Shown here piece by piece: positions 37,799 to 50,330 of a DNA stretch of 64,000 bases. The translations under genes were made by a program, and so were the position numbers. Position 1 is the first letter of the stretch, and each line of letters starts with the position of its first letter. Source of the stretch: Artocarpus heterophyllus (lineage: Eukaryota > Streptophyta > Magnoliopsida > Rosales > Moraceae). Location: the NCBI GenBank assembly GCA_025403435.1, contig CM046350.1:26289661-26353660 (forward strand), given 5' to 3'. A model generated the notes under the pieces. It was not told the origin of the DNA, searched no databases, and worked only from the letters and a program-made list of their open reading frames with translations.

Positions 37799-38214
37799 TG
37801 TTGGAAGTCCACATGAATTTTTAAGTGGTCCATATGTCAAATAGTAATCACATTATTGAATTATTTACATTTTAAATAATAGTAGGTGATGTGGTAACTA
37901 ACATGTACATGATAGGAGATATGGGGCTTCAAAATACTAATTAGCTAATGACTTTTGTGAGCCACTATCTAAATCACTTTCTTAATGGGAGAAAGTGATA
38001 AGGTCATATAAATACCTGAGGGTTCCTAGTCTAGCCAACTGCTAGAAAAATATCATGTTATATTTTTGCCTATGCTTTCCATCAAGAGAGGGCTTTTAAG
38101 GGGAATAGGCTAGAAGATTCAAGGTTGAATTGAAGCTTTAATTTTGGTTGAATTAATGATGGCTGGTGGTTAGTACAATCCTATTTTATGCTCTAAATTT
38201 TAATTTTTATAACA
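37799..38214 (+). mobile_element. Element Y: 5' LTR (416 bp)
   Basis: It starts TGTTGGAAGTCCACAT and ends TTTTTATAACA. It is collinear with 43189-43602. It is followed by TGGCATTAGAG (38217-38227), a mutated Met-type primer-binding site. The pentamer before it is ATTGA (37794-37798), and GTTGA follows the 3' LTR, a target duplication with one difference. CATATAAATACC at about 38015 is a likely TATA box. Confidence 0.85.
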
Positions 38215-38722
38215 TTTGGCATTAGAGAAACACTTAAATCATGTCGTTCAATAGAATGTATGCTGTTACTTTGAAATTTATACTTGAGAATGAAAACTAG
38301 TCAAGTCGAGTGCCTTATATATTGATATCATCAATTGTCATCAAGCGGTTTTAAATTTTAGCCTTCATTCTAATTGTACTAGAGATTTTTAAATATTTTT
38401 CAATCTCGATTATGTATTTATCATGGCATATTGTGTTATTTAATTATTTTAGAGGAGAGATATGTAATTGATATATTAAATTTGATTTCAAATCGCTCAT
38501 ATATATACACGTTATATTTTCATTCATATCTCGTGCCTTCATACGTAGATTTTTGAGAACATTAGAAATTGCCGCTTTGAAATATTATCCGTTTTTTATT
38601 GTGCTAATTTTCAATAAAAGGTTTCTATGCTTAGAAAAATGAATATATATGAATTCCGCTTATATATGCTCTCGATTACAATATGTAAATATAGAAGCTC
38701 CTGTCCCTACAAAAATTAAGTA

Positions 38723-39390
38723 TGCTAAGGGAGAGAGCTTCCTTTCAGTCATGGGAGCACTCTAACTCCCTGAGTTTGATGTTGATGAAAACTGACATCA
38801 ATAAAAGCATTAGGGATTCAATCCTTGTATGTGACAAGGCGAAGGTGAAGAACTTCATGAAAGCTATTGAAGAGCAATTTGTAAGTTTCAATAAGGTCAT
38901 GGCTCACACCTTAATGAACAAGCTTTTGGGCATGAAGCATAATAATTCTAGAAATGTGAATAAGCACATTATAGAAATAAGGGATATTGCTGTTGAACTC
39001 AAGGCATTGGAAGTTTAGAGTTTAGAGTTTAGAGTTTTGAGTCATTCTTAGTTCATTTGACATTTAGCTCTCTTCTTAAGGAGTATGGTCCTTTCAACAT
39101 CTGTCACAATGTATATAGGGAGAGATGAACCGTTAATGAACTCTTGACTATGCGTGTTCATGAGGAGGAGAGACTTAGGCATGAGAAGTTAGAGATGTAT
39201 AATCTAGTAACTCATGATGAAGCAACAAGAAGCCTAAGGTTGCTCCTAAAGGGAAAAAAAAGAAGCAAGATACCAAAGTAGAAGAATGGCAATATGGATG
39301 CTTGTTTCTTTTCTAAGAGAAAAAGGACATAAAAAGAAGGATTGCTTGAAGTTCAAGAAATGGCTAGAAAAGAAAAGTACTTCTTTTGTT
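38723..39390 (+). pseudogene. Element Y gag remnant
   Basis: A frame from 38722 to 39018 reads NSLSLMLMKTDINKSIRDSI...KAIEEQFVSFNKVMAHTLMNKLLGMKHN...VNKHIIEIRDIAVELKALEV. This is the copia-type gag (UBN2) pattern, in which the protein binds and packages element RNA. After a stop the homology continues. A zinc-knuckle region (KKDCLKFKKWLEKK) is recognisable near 39330-39375 but lacks an intact CX2CX4HX4C because of frameshifts. A heptamer run (GTTTAGA) at about 39013-39036 follows the stop. Confidence 0.75.
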
Positions 39391-39859
39391 TTTATATGTC
39401 ATGAATCTCATTTTGTTATCATTCTTAATAATATATAGTGGATTGATTCTATTACTGCAGTTTACATCGCCGATGATTTGTAAGGTTTTCTAAACCAAAA
39501 GAAATAAAAGACAAATAAGCAAAGGATCTATTCAAGCAATTCGGATGCATTCAAAGGTAGAGGCTGTAGGAACATTTAGATTAGTTCTTAAATTTGGTTT
39601 TTATTTAGATTTGAAAAACACTTTTTATATTTTGTTTTTTTTTTCCTAGAAATTTGGTTTCCATTGCAAAACGAGTACCTTAGGGTCTTCAATTTATGTT
39701 TAAAGATATAAATGTTTCTTTATTAAAGAATGGTAGTTTGTTGGCAATGATATTTTAGTTGATGGTTTATATAAATATAATTTAGATTCCGCATATAAAT
39801 GTAGCCTTTTGATCATGCAAATTAATTATGCTGGCACAAAGCATTATATTATTAATTAT

Positions 39860-40470
39860 TATTCCTCCAAACTATGGCATAGAAAATAGGGACATATCTC
39901 CATAGGACGAAGTAAAAGGTTGGCTAATGATGGAGTTTTACAAACTCTTGATCTCATTGATTTCAAAACTTGTATAGACCGCACTAAGGGAAAGCAGACT
40001 AACAAAAATTCTAAAGGTGCCAAGAGGAGTTCTGAGATTTTTGAAATCATATATATAGATATAAGTGGTTGATATCTTTCTTGTTTAAATAATTAGAGAT
40101 ATTATATCTTATTTATAGATGACCATACAAGATACATGTATGTCTATGTTATAAATCATAACGATAAGGCACTAGATGCCTTTAAAATTTATAAAGCATA
40201 AGTAGAGAAACAGAACAAACGGAACGCCAAAATTGTTTGATATGATAAGAGTAGAAAATATTATAGAAAGTTGATTGAAAAGGATCAAATGCCTAGTCTA
40301 TTTACTAATTTCTCCAAGAAGGCATTGTTGTACAAAATACAATTACAGGCAAAATACAACAAAATGATGTGTCTGAAAGGAGAAATCAAACTTTAATGGA
40401 TATGATGAGGAGTATTATAAGAAATTGAAGTCTTCCTTTAAACTTTTAGAGTAAATCATTAAAAACCACA
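39860..40470 (+). pseudogene. Element Y pre-integrase and integrase remnant
   Basis: LWHRK..GHISIGRSKRLANDG near 39872 is the His-Cys zinc region at the integrase start. FIDDHTRYMYVYVINH near 40110-40160 is the integrase core. SERRNQTLMDMMRSI near 40372-40420 carries the third acidic residue. Several stops and frameshifts break the frame, so no active integrase can be made. The domain order (integrase before reverse transcriptase) is that of Ty1-copia. Confidence 0.8.
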
Positions 40471-41149
40471 TAGTATATTTTAAACAAGGTTCTCTCTAAG
40501 GTAGTTCCAAGGACACTTTTTGAACTCGAAAATTGTTAGAAACCAAGTTTAAGCTATTTACACATTTAAGGTTGTTCAGTTGAAGTGAGCATTTATAATT
40601 CTTAATCAAAAAATTTGGACCCAAAAACAATTAGTGGTTATTTCATAGGCTATCCAGCGAACTCTAAAGGATTTAGCTTATATTTGTCCTTTACACTCTA
40701 TGAGAATTCTTGAAGCTAGAAATGTAAAATTGAAGAGGACATGAAATAAGTAGGAGTGAGTTTCCAAGAAATATTGAACTTTATGAAGTACTAGAAATTG
40801 TTGAAAGCTTCGCTTGAGAGGATATAATAATTTCTAATCAAGAAAATACTTTACAAACAAATGAATAGATTGAACAATTTTGAATCAAGGAAGTACTTTA
40901 AAAGCAAATGAGGGGCAAGCAATCCAACAACTACGACTTAATGTAGAATGTGTAGAGCTTACAACTCAAGCTACATAAGATGATAATGAGACAGTAGAAT
41001 TAAGAATATCCTCAAGAGCAAGGAAATCTACAATTTCTAGTGACTATTATGTATACCTTGAAGAGTCTAACATGGTTGGACTTGATAATGATCCAACCTC
41101 ATTTTTAAAAGCTATGAGTGGAGGAAATTCTATATTATGGTATGATGCT

Positions 41150-41738
41150 ATAAAGGAGGAAATGGAATCAATGGCTAAAAATTCGGGTTTAGAATCTCGT
41201 TGGATTACCTGTTGATCATGCAACAATAGGTTGTAAATGAGTTTACAAGACCAAAAGGAATGCAATCGGCAACATAGAATGATATAAGATCAGATTTGTA
41301 GCTAAGAGTTTCACTCAAAGGGAGGGCATTGATTATCATGAAACATTTTCTCTAGTTTCAAAAAAGAATTCTTTTAGAATCATTATGAATTTGATAATTC
41401 ATTTTAAAATGGAGCTACATCAAATGGATGTGAAAACAACATTTATGAGTATAAATCTTGAAGAAGAAGTGTACATAATACAACCTAAAGGATTTAGTGA
41501 CAATGGGAATAGTCACTTGGTTTGCAAATTAAAGAGATCTATATATGGACTAAAACAAGTTTCTTGTCAATGGTACATGAAATTTCACAATGTTATTACT
41601 TTATATAGCTTTATTGAAAACATCATTGACCATTGTATATACATTAAGATCAGTGGGAGCAAATACATTTTTCTATTTCTATATGTAGATGATATTTTGC
41701 TTGCAAGTAGTGACTTGGGTTTGTTATATAATACATAA
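41150..41738 (+). pseudogene. Element Y reverse transcriptase remnant
   Basis: The open part 41385-41738 reads ELHQMDVKTTFMSINLEEEVYIIQPKGF..., KLKRSIYGLKQ and YVDDILLAS (about 41681-41707), the catalytic YVDD box of copia reverse transcriptase. The region upstream (41150-41380; EEMESMAKN, FTQREGIDYHETFSLVS) belongs to the same domain but has in-frame stops. Expected FLNG is replaced by FMSIN. Confidence 0.88.
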
Positions 41739-42104
41739 TCTTTTCTTGCACAAAACTTTGATATGAAGGATATGGGTGAAGCTTCTTGTGTCCTTGGTAT
41801 AGAGACTTATAAAGACAGATCGACTGGACATTAGGATTGTCTTAGAAAGCCTTCATTGAATAAGTTTTGGAAAGACTCAAAGAAAAAGAGTGTGCACTTA
41901 CTGTAGCATCCATTATAAAAAGGAATAAATTTAGACAATGTCAATGCCTACAAAATGATTTGGAACGAGAACAGATGAAGGCTAAACCTTATGCTTCCAC
42001 TATAGACAGTCTAATGTATACATAAGCCTACATTAGGCTTAGCATTGCATATGCAATGAGCATACTAGGTGGATATCAAAGTGATTGTGGAATGAAACAC
42101 TAAA

Positions 42105-42790
42105 AGGCTGCTAAAAAGGTGATGAGGTATTTGGAAGGAACTAAGGATTATAGGCTTATATACAGGCATATCGATAATCTTAGAGTGATTGGATACTCAA
42201 ACTTAGACTTTACCAGATGCGTAGACATAAAGGTCCTGTTTGGTATTGTTTTGGAAATTTTTGGAAATGTTTTATGTTTTTGCATGCTTTTTGAGGTAAA
42301 AATTTCAAAAACACTCTCAGCACAATTCCCCAAAAATTCTCATTTTCCAAAACAAAACCATTTTCACCTATTTTGAAAGCACTACCAAACGGGCCCAAAG
42401 AAATCTACTCCATGATATATTTTTCTTCTTACTAGAGGGGCTATATCTTGGAGAAGTACTAAGTAGATGATCATTGCTTGGTCTGCTATAAGGGAAGAAT
42501 CCATTGGTTGCTATGAAGCTACATTACAAGCATTATGGTTGAGGAATTTTATTACAGGATTGAAAATTGTTAATTTTATAAGGCCCTTAAAGATCTTTTG
42601 TGATATATCGACAGTGATTTTCTTTTGTAAGGACAATAAGAGTAGAAATTGAAGTAAACATATCGACATAAAGTATTTGGTCATCAGAGATCATATTAAG
42701 AAGCATGAAGTGGTCATTGATTATGTGAGGATTAGGCTCATGATTGCAGATCCCATGACTAAAGGATTGCTAGCTAATTTGTACAAAAAT
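42105..42790 (+). pseudogene. Element Y RNase H remnant, split by a MITE
   Basis: MRYLEGTKDYRLIY...GYSNLDFTRCVDIK runs to 42231. After the 165 bp MITE the frame resumes with KSTP.YIFLLTRGAISW, and ends with KHIDIKYLVIRDHI and DPMTKGL near 42775. These are the usual C-terminal copia RNase H motifs, which degrade the RNA strand of the RNA-DNA hybrid. Stops are present on both sides. Confidence 0.85.
42232..42396. mobile_element. 165-bp MITE with GGNCCYGTTTGGTA inverted ends
   Basis: The left end GGTCCTGTTTGGTA and the reverse complement of the right end, GGGCCCGTTTGGTA, match at 12 of 14 bases. The interior has no coding capacity. Removing 42232-42396 plus one copy of AAA restores GACATAAAGAAATCTACTCC, which reads DIKKST in frame with the RNase H. 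The GTTTGGTA end is common among plant hAT and PIF/Harbinger MITEs. The short AAA duplication fits PIF/Harbinger better, but I leave the superfamily open. Confidence 0.8.
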
Positions 42791-43188
42791 TTCCTTATTA
42801 TTGCTTTTATCCTTTGAAGTAATTTAAATGAAAGATCATTGAAAGAACTTCTTTTGTTATTTCAATTGATGAACTAATTTTACTCAATATGTGCACATGA
42901 GTTTATTCCACTTAATCCATTGGGATTGTTTAAGTAGGACCTTGAATGACTTGTAGGAAGTTCATTCAGAAGTGATATGTTATTCATTGAAAATTGTCGT
43001 GCTTGTGATACATGGAGGGAAATGTTCATTTAGAAAGAATATGATTGCCATGATTCGTGCATTAGTATTTTCTTTTAAGTAACATCTACACTATCACTTA
43101 GTTTGTATAGTTGCCTTTAAGCATCTAACTAACGTAATAAGTCATCACCCTTTAAGCTAACTTTTGACAAGTGGACCAAGTCGGAGAA

Positions 43189-43602
43189 TGTTGGAAATCC
43201 ACATAATTTTTTACGTGGTCCATGTATCAAATATTAATTATATTTTTTTATTATTAAATTTTAAATAAAAGTTGGTGATATTGTAACTGACATGTATGTA
43301 ATAGGAGATAGTTAGGCTTCAAAATACTGATCAGTTAAGGATTTTGTGACCTACTATCCAAATCAGTTTCTTGATAGGAGAAAGTCATAAGGCTTTATAA
43401 ATAACTAAGGGTCCCTAGCCTAGCCTAACTACTAGAAAAATATCACGTTATATTTTTTCCTATGTTTTCCATCAAGAGAGGGCTTTTAAGGGGAACTAGC
43501 TTAGAAGACTCAAGATTAAAATGAACCTTTTATTATGCTTCAATTAACGATAGTTAACGGTTAGTACAATCCTATTTTATGCCATAATTTAAATTTTTAA
43601 TA
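43189..43602 (+). mobile_element. Element Y: 3' LTR (414 bp)
   Basis: It starts TGTTGGAAATCCACAT and is preceded by the polypurine-like AAGTCGGAGAA (43178-43188). It is collinear with the 5' LTR, with clear divergence in point changes and small indels, so Y is fairly old. Its right end is inferred from the alignment and from the GTTGA pentamer that follows. Confidence 0.83.
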
Positions 43603-43892
43603 GTTGATGCTCACTTTTGTGCATGACCTCTTTCTTAAAGCCCAAGGCTAATGTTCCATCCTGTGATGCAAATGGCCTCCATCTGTGGACCCAAGCCATC
43701 CTTTGGAAACTTTTGTGCATTGTGGATTGTGGTTGCAATCCCTCTCGTGAGGTGCCTTAAATTCCTAAAGGTGTTAGTCTTGTCACGCCGTATTCATAGA
43801 TATCCTACAGTTGTTGTTGCCAAAACTGCACAATAATCATTCTTTTTTAGAGTGTTTGAGCAAGGGAATTGGTGTCTCGAATTCCTATTCTA
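43603..43892. other. Unassigned 290-bp island between Y and V1
   Basis: This piece is less AT-rich than its surroundings. A 61-residue plus-strand frame (43651-43836) shows no motif that I recognise. It may be interior sequence of an older transposon, possibly the CACTA element whose end lies at 63874. Confidence 0.35.
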
Positions 43893-43897
43893 AAAGA

Positions 43898-45896
43898 TGT
43901 TGGAAAAATAGTATGCAGCGAAATTTTAAAAATTTTATATCAGAGTATTTTCCAAAACACAAGTTTGACATGCTATATGCATAAATTAACCAGATCTTAC
44001 TAACTTTTGAATGCTAAGAACTCCCGCAATCCGTGAAGAGAAGTAACGTTTCAGAAGAGCCTCAACCAACTGTTCTTCTTTGCTATTCTCTATCCACGAT
44101 CAGAGTGAGTATGGGCTCACATGTACAGCTCTTCCTCTAGCGACTCTCCTTTCAACCAATTGAGAGAACCCAAAGCTAGTGTTTGTGATTTGTGAACAAG
44201 AGCTCTCAGGAAGTTTCAGATTCTCACTAACAGAGTATCACTCTTAATCTTTCAATTGATCTAAATAACTTATGAGACTCACTCCCTATTTATAGAGGTT
44301 GGGTCTAGGGTCAGTCCTTATCAGATAAAGTCTCAAAAATTTGAATTAGAATCAAATTCGGATCACTATCTGATAAAATCTGCGTGAAAACGTGTGATCT
44401 TTTTATCATGCATCGGCAGGCCGATCTGCCTAATTGGCAGGCCGGACTTGCCTCATCGGCAGGCCGAACTGCCGATAAAAAATCTCAGCGAATTTTTTAT
44501 TTTTCACTCGAGATTCTATAGGATAAAGTCTCAGTTTTAATTCAAATAACCCAATAAAGAAGTTATCTAATTAAAACAACTTTATCGAGATAATCTCTAG
44601 AAAAATAAATGAATTCTTAATAATTCAACAAGTTTATCTTGATTTAATTTATTCAACGGATAAACGGACGAGAATTATCCGATCCCAATAATTCAACAAG
44701 TTTATCCTGAATTAATTTTGTCACAAAAATTAATTCAACCGATAAACAGACATGAATTATTTGATTCTTTCAAATTTCAACCAATCTAATAAATCTAACA
44801 TAAGTCACCAATTATTGAAAAAGCACGCCGTATCGTTATAGGATAATGTGAGCTAGCAAAGGGGACCAAATGGACCTATATAGTTCATGCTCCCGATAAT
44901 TACAAAACCCAATATCCCAGATATATATTTTATAATTATCAACTCCAACGCTACTCCACTAAAAGCTTGGAGCTGCACTCTCAAACTACATAGAATTACG
45001 AAGCCCGTATAGCTAAGTCTCCATGACATATCATAGTGTATCGTATCCCCATAGGATTATGCATAATAGGCTTAAGGACAAGTTCTGTCTTACCTTTTTG
45101 ATTATTTTTATCTTACATTCCATTATCTCACCATCGAAAAACTTACCATCCAAAGACAGTATACCATTCGGTTACACCTACGTATCCAAATGGTTGAGCG
45201 CTCAAGTTTTTCAATTACAGGATAACGCGTATAAGAGGATATCACTACTCCTCAAGAGGAGCTATGGATTCCATATCTATGAATAACAGGTCTACGCTAT
45301 CAAGAGTCATGCCTCCAACGTACCGGCATGCATACCACTATTAAAATGTGGGTGTCGCCCTTTGGTATATCAAAAGACACAAGTCAAGACAACGGGCCTA
45401 CTATTCATCTCTAGATTAAGATACAACACAAATGATTGTCTAAAATGAATCGATTTGGCGAGACAGAATTATTAATCTAAATCAATTCACTTTATGTTCC
45501 GATCCAACACATCGTCACCTATGACAACGTGCCAATGTTTCTATTCATGGAGTCTACCTCCGATGGTCAAGACAAACCATCTGCCAATAGGGATATAGAT
45601 AACATAACAATCTTTTCATGAATAAAGCACCCAACTTTATTCCCTTGATTGCGGATCTTATGATTTAGACCGTCACCTTAAGAATCGTGTCTTCTACATA
45701 ATCTGTCTATCATATGCTCAATTCCTAAAGGTTTAGATTGACAGTTTCAGACTTTTGTTTGCTTAACATACATTCAACAAATATGAATGTAAAGAGGACA
45801 AGATTTGATATATAAATAATAAATAAATTCTTTATTGATAAAAATGTCTCCAAAAACTTATTATATTTTTACTCCTTAGGGCATGCATGTCTAACA
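43898..45896 (-). mobile_element. Element V1: 3' LTR (1999 bp)
   Basis: It starts TGTTGGAAAAATAG and ends GGGCATGCATGTCTAACA. On the minus strand the polypurine tract GCAAGTGAGAGAT directly precedes TGTTAGACATG. The AAAGA target copy at 43893-43897 pairs with 63200-63204. A minus-strand TATA box CTATAAATAG lies at 44286-44295. An 87-residue plus-strand frame (45023-45286) recurs in every V LTR but is antisense and not considered a gene. Confidence 0.93.
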
Positions 45897-45910
45897 ATCT
45901 CTCACTTGCA

Positions 45911-48900
45911 CTAAATGAGTAAATATGACAAATCTCGCATCCCCATAGCTTTCACATGCCTCTCGAAGACTCTCCCAGTAAGTGTCTTCATAAATGGATC
46001 AGCTAAATTGTCCTCTGATGTGATCTTACACACTATGACATGTTTGCCCTCAACGAAGTCCTTTATCACATGATACTTCTGATCAATATGCTTACTCTTC
46101 TTCTGAAATCTTGTTTCCTTAGCATTAGCTACCATCGCACTGTTATCATAGTATCGTGATACCGCCTTATCCAGGCCAGGAACTACCTCAAGATCTCCAA
46201 GGAACTTATGGAGCCACATTGCTTCTTTCAAAGCATCACTAGCTGCTACATACTCGGCCTCCATTGTTGAATCTAAAGTGCAATCTTGCTTCATACTTCT
46301 CCAACTGATGACATCACCGCCTAAAGTAAACACAAAACCCAAAGTCAATTTCCTAGAATCTAAATAGGATTGAAAATCTAAGTCAGTATATCCTAGATGA
46401 GTCAAGTCCTCACTCGAATACACAAACATATACCCTCGAGTCCTTCTCAGGTACTTGAAAATATGCTTAACCGCAACCTAGTGCTTTGGTCTGGATCTGC
46501 CTGAAATCGACTTACAATCCTAATCGCATAATAAATATCTGGTTGTGTGCAAAGCATGGCATACATTGGACAACCCACTGCCGAAGCATAATGTACTTTC
46601 TTCATGTATTCTCTTTCTTCATCAGACTTTGGAGAGTCTTTTTTAGAAAGAGTAATTCCAGACCTAGATGGTTGCCCAACTTTTTTGGAATCCTGCATTG
46701 CAAACCTCTTGAGAATTTTATCTATGTAGCCGGCCTAGGACAAAGCTATCATTTTGTTCTTTCTATCCCAAAAGATCTAGATACCGAGAACAAAATTAGC
46801 CTCACCTAAGTCCTTCATGTCAAACTGCTTGGTCAACCATAATTTGACCGATGACAATGCCCCAATGTCATTGCCAATTAGCAGAATGTCATCTATATAG
46901 AGCAGTAGAAAAACCACATTCTCATCCTTAATGTGTGTAAACACATGGCTCATCTACATTTTGTGAGAACCCATAAGTCTTGATCACCTGATCAAATCTT
47001 ATGTTTCAAGAATGGGAAGCCTGCTTAAGTCCATAAATTGACTTTAGCAGTTTACAAACCTTACCCTCTTGACCCTTAACCTTGAACTCGTCTGGTTGTT
47101 CCATATAAATGGACTCATCAAGATAGCCATTCAGAAAAGCCATCTTGACATCCATCTGCCAAATCTCATAGTCGAGAGTGGCAGCTATGGACAAGAGAAT
47201 CCGGATGGACTTAAGCATGGCTACAGGCTAAAAGGCTTCCTCATAATCGATTCCTTCCTTTTGCGTATAACCCTTAGCTACCAGTCTAGCCTTAAAAGTT
47301 TCGACCTTTCCATCCACTCCTCTTTTCCTCTTGCAGATCCACTTCACCTTATGGGTTTTACCCCTTTGGGAAGATCCACAAGCTCCCGCTCCTAGACCTG
47401 ATTAGTCTCCATAGACTTCATCTCTGTGTTCATGGCCTCTATCTAGAGTTTTGAATCAACATCTTCCATAGCCTCTGCGTAAGTATAAGGATCCCTGTTA
47501 TGTTCATCTAGTTCAGCCAAGAAAACCTCCCTATTGAACATATGCCTCTCAGGTTGATACCCGATCCTCCCACTACGCCGAGACCCCTTAGGTTGTTGTT
47601 TAGGTTTGTTTGGTTTTTCTACACTGATCGAAATGGTTTCATTCGAAACCCCCGGAGTGATTGGATCACTTCTTAACTCCTTAAGTACCACTTTGCTTTG
47701 AGGTTTAAAGTCATCTGTGTAACTCTCCTCAAGGAAAGTTGCATTAGTTGAAACCACGACATTATTTTTCTTTGGGTTATAGAAATAACCCCTTTTAGTC
47801 CCTTTTGGATATCCTATAAACACACAAACTTCCGAACGTGCTTCCAACTTATTCGTATCTTTAAACAAGACATGAGCCAGACATCCCTATATGCGAATAT
47901 GGTGTAAGGATGTCTTTCTACTCGTCCACAACTCGTGAGGAGTTTTAGGGACTGATTTTAAAGGCACATCAATTTGTAGTGCATATCCCCAAAAGGATAA
48001 AGGCAATGATGAATAACTCATCATGGACCTTATCATGTCCAACATTCTACTACAGACTGCTCGGCGCAGTTAAATGGGATAAAATCCCATTCTCTAATAA
48101 GTGTCCCAAGAACTCATCAGAAAGGTATTCTCCACCTTGATCGAATCGAAGTGCCTTTATGGGTTTACCTAATTGTTTTTCCACTTCAGCCCAAAACTCC
48201 CAGAACTTGTCAAAAGTTTCACTTTTATGGTGCATTAGGTACACATGCCCATATCTTGAGTAATCATCAATAAAATTGACAAAGTACTCATACTCTCCTC
48301 GTTCCCGGATGTTCATTGGTCCGCAAACATCACTATGTAGAAGTTCTAGAACCCCTTCGGCTCTATTGGCCTTAGACCCGTATGGTCTTTTGGTCATTTT
48401 ACTCTCCAAACATGATTCATATTGAGATATAGATTCCACTTTTAAGTGACTTAAAGGTCCATCCCTTATAAACCTTTGAATCCTATTCAGGTTGTTATGA
48501 CCAAGGCGCAAATGCCAAAGATAAGTCTTATTAGTGAGAAGTTTTAAATCTTTTAAAGTTATTATCATTCATCTCAACATTAAGCAGTAAGTCCATCTTA
48601 GGTTTCATAAAATATAGATTATTTTGCATCCATCTAGAACAGATAAAAGATTTGTTTTTACGAATCACCACTTTATCATTAAAAGAAACCAAATAGGAGT
48701 CTTTAAATAAACAAGCTACAGAAATTAAATTCCTTTTAAATTTAGGAACATAAAAACAATCTTGAAAAATTAAATTCCTATAATTATCAAAACAAAGATG
48801 GACATCTCCCACTGCTTCTGCTAAGACCAAGGATCCATCGCCCATCCGAAGCGTGAAGTCTTCATGTAGCAGACTTCTCGTTTCTTTGAACCCCTACAGA

Positions 48901-49807
48901 GAAACACAAATATGATTAGTTGCACCAGAATCTATGACCCAAATGTCACTGGATTCCTCAACCAAACAAGTTTCTAAATACAGAAGATCACACCTACCTC
49001 CTTTGGAAAAGAAGTCCTTGCAATGCTTCTTTAAGCACTTGACCTTCCCGCAAAAGAAGCACTTAAGCTTCTTCAGGTTCTTCTTTTTTTCTTGCTCATG
49101 GTGCTAGCAGGAATAGAAGACTTCCTATTCTTGGCCCGTTGCTTCTTTCCATTCCTAGAATTCAGATTGGAACTAGAAGCAGCTGCTAAATCGGCCTCTA
49201 CACCTACAGGAGACTCGCTAATTAGTAGTTCAAACTCCTGTAACTGTTTCATCAATTTTGTTAAGGTCATATCCCTCCTATTGCTTAAATTAAATGTAGC
49301 TCTAAACGGAATAAATTCCTTTGATAGAGTCTCAAAGACCATAGTCATCTGAGTTTCAGCATCGATTTCAGCTCTATTGGTTTGAGCCTTAGCAAGGTAA
49401 CCCATGACCAACATCATGTGCTTCTTTACAGACATCCCTGGTGTCTGTTTATAGTTCAAGAGTTTTCGAAGTGCCCCTTGCTACTTTGTTATGGCCTGGC
49501 CTTCAAACATGTCTTCAAGATTATCCAAGATCTGCTTTGTAGTCTCATAATCTTCATGTTGAGCCTGCAGCACGTTATTCATGCTAGCCATAACATAGCA
49601 ATGGGCTTGATCATTTGCATCTTTCTAGCGATCGTACATTTGGAATTGCTCATTAGTGGAATCTCCCGTAGGTTCGAGAGGACAAGAGGTCGTCGGCACA
49701 AATTTCAGTTTCTCAAAGGAGAGGATGATATCCAGGTTCCGTTTTCAATCATTATAATTCTCTCCAAGGTTTTTGTCAAGTATCGAAGCTAAAGCATTTT
49801 TAGACAT
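45911..49807 (-). pseudogene. Element V1 gag-pol polyprotein, heavily broken
   Basis: It is collinear with V2 gag-pol and starts at the same MSKNAL methionine (49807). From there: gag with stops; a zinc knuckle degraded to CFFCGKVKCLKKHC (about 49065); integrase (HLRLGHNNLNRIQRFI, HSDVCGPMN, DDYSRYGHVY); reverse transcriptase (MDVKMAFLNGYLDES, about 47140); RNase H (GYTDLDFQSYLDSRKLT, STMEAEYVA, KHIDQKYHVIKDFVEG). Deletions relative to V2 near 48040-48060 and 47968 remove the integrase segment with the third catalytic acid (V2: NGVAERRN). Frameshifts and stops are many, so V1 is older than V2. Confidence 0.92.
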
Positions 49808-50330
49808 TTTTAATCTACAATAAAGAATCATATACCAAACATAAGCAAACATATCATAATAATTTAGTAAGATAACACAATCATGTAAAAACATACAAAT
49901 GTGTTTGTGTCAAAATCTCGAAAATATCACAACCTTACAATGATAATTCCCAACTCAGCATTCAACAAGCTCCTAGGGGAGTCATGCCAAATTCAATTAG
50001 GAACACAGATCCCCTCTTGATTAAAATATGTCATCCAGGACCCGTATGATCCAGCATATATTAATAATCGTTTCTTTGGCTATTAATTTTATTAACAGAG
50101 CTCCTAGGGGAGGTTAATAATAAAATTAATGTTAGTGTATAACCATCATTTCAATATTTTATCCATGATTTATAATCACCACCTAGGGATGTGCAACCAT
50201 AAATCATGCTAAAATATCTTATCCTTTCAGAGATCCAATCTGGTACATGATAGAAATTCCTTCCTAGGGGTTGAGACCACCATGTTCTTCCTATGGCCCA
50301 ACAATGGAGGCCTTAGGTCCACTCTTTGAA
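49808..50330 (-). mobile_element. Element V1 leader, first part
   Basis: Untranslated sequence between gag and the primer site, collinear with 56331-56850 of V2. It includes CTCCTAGGGGAG at 49970-49981 and 50101-50112. It stops at CTTTGAA (50330), where V2 is inserted, and continues at 60006. Confidence 0.88.
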
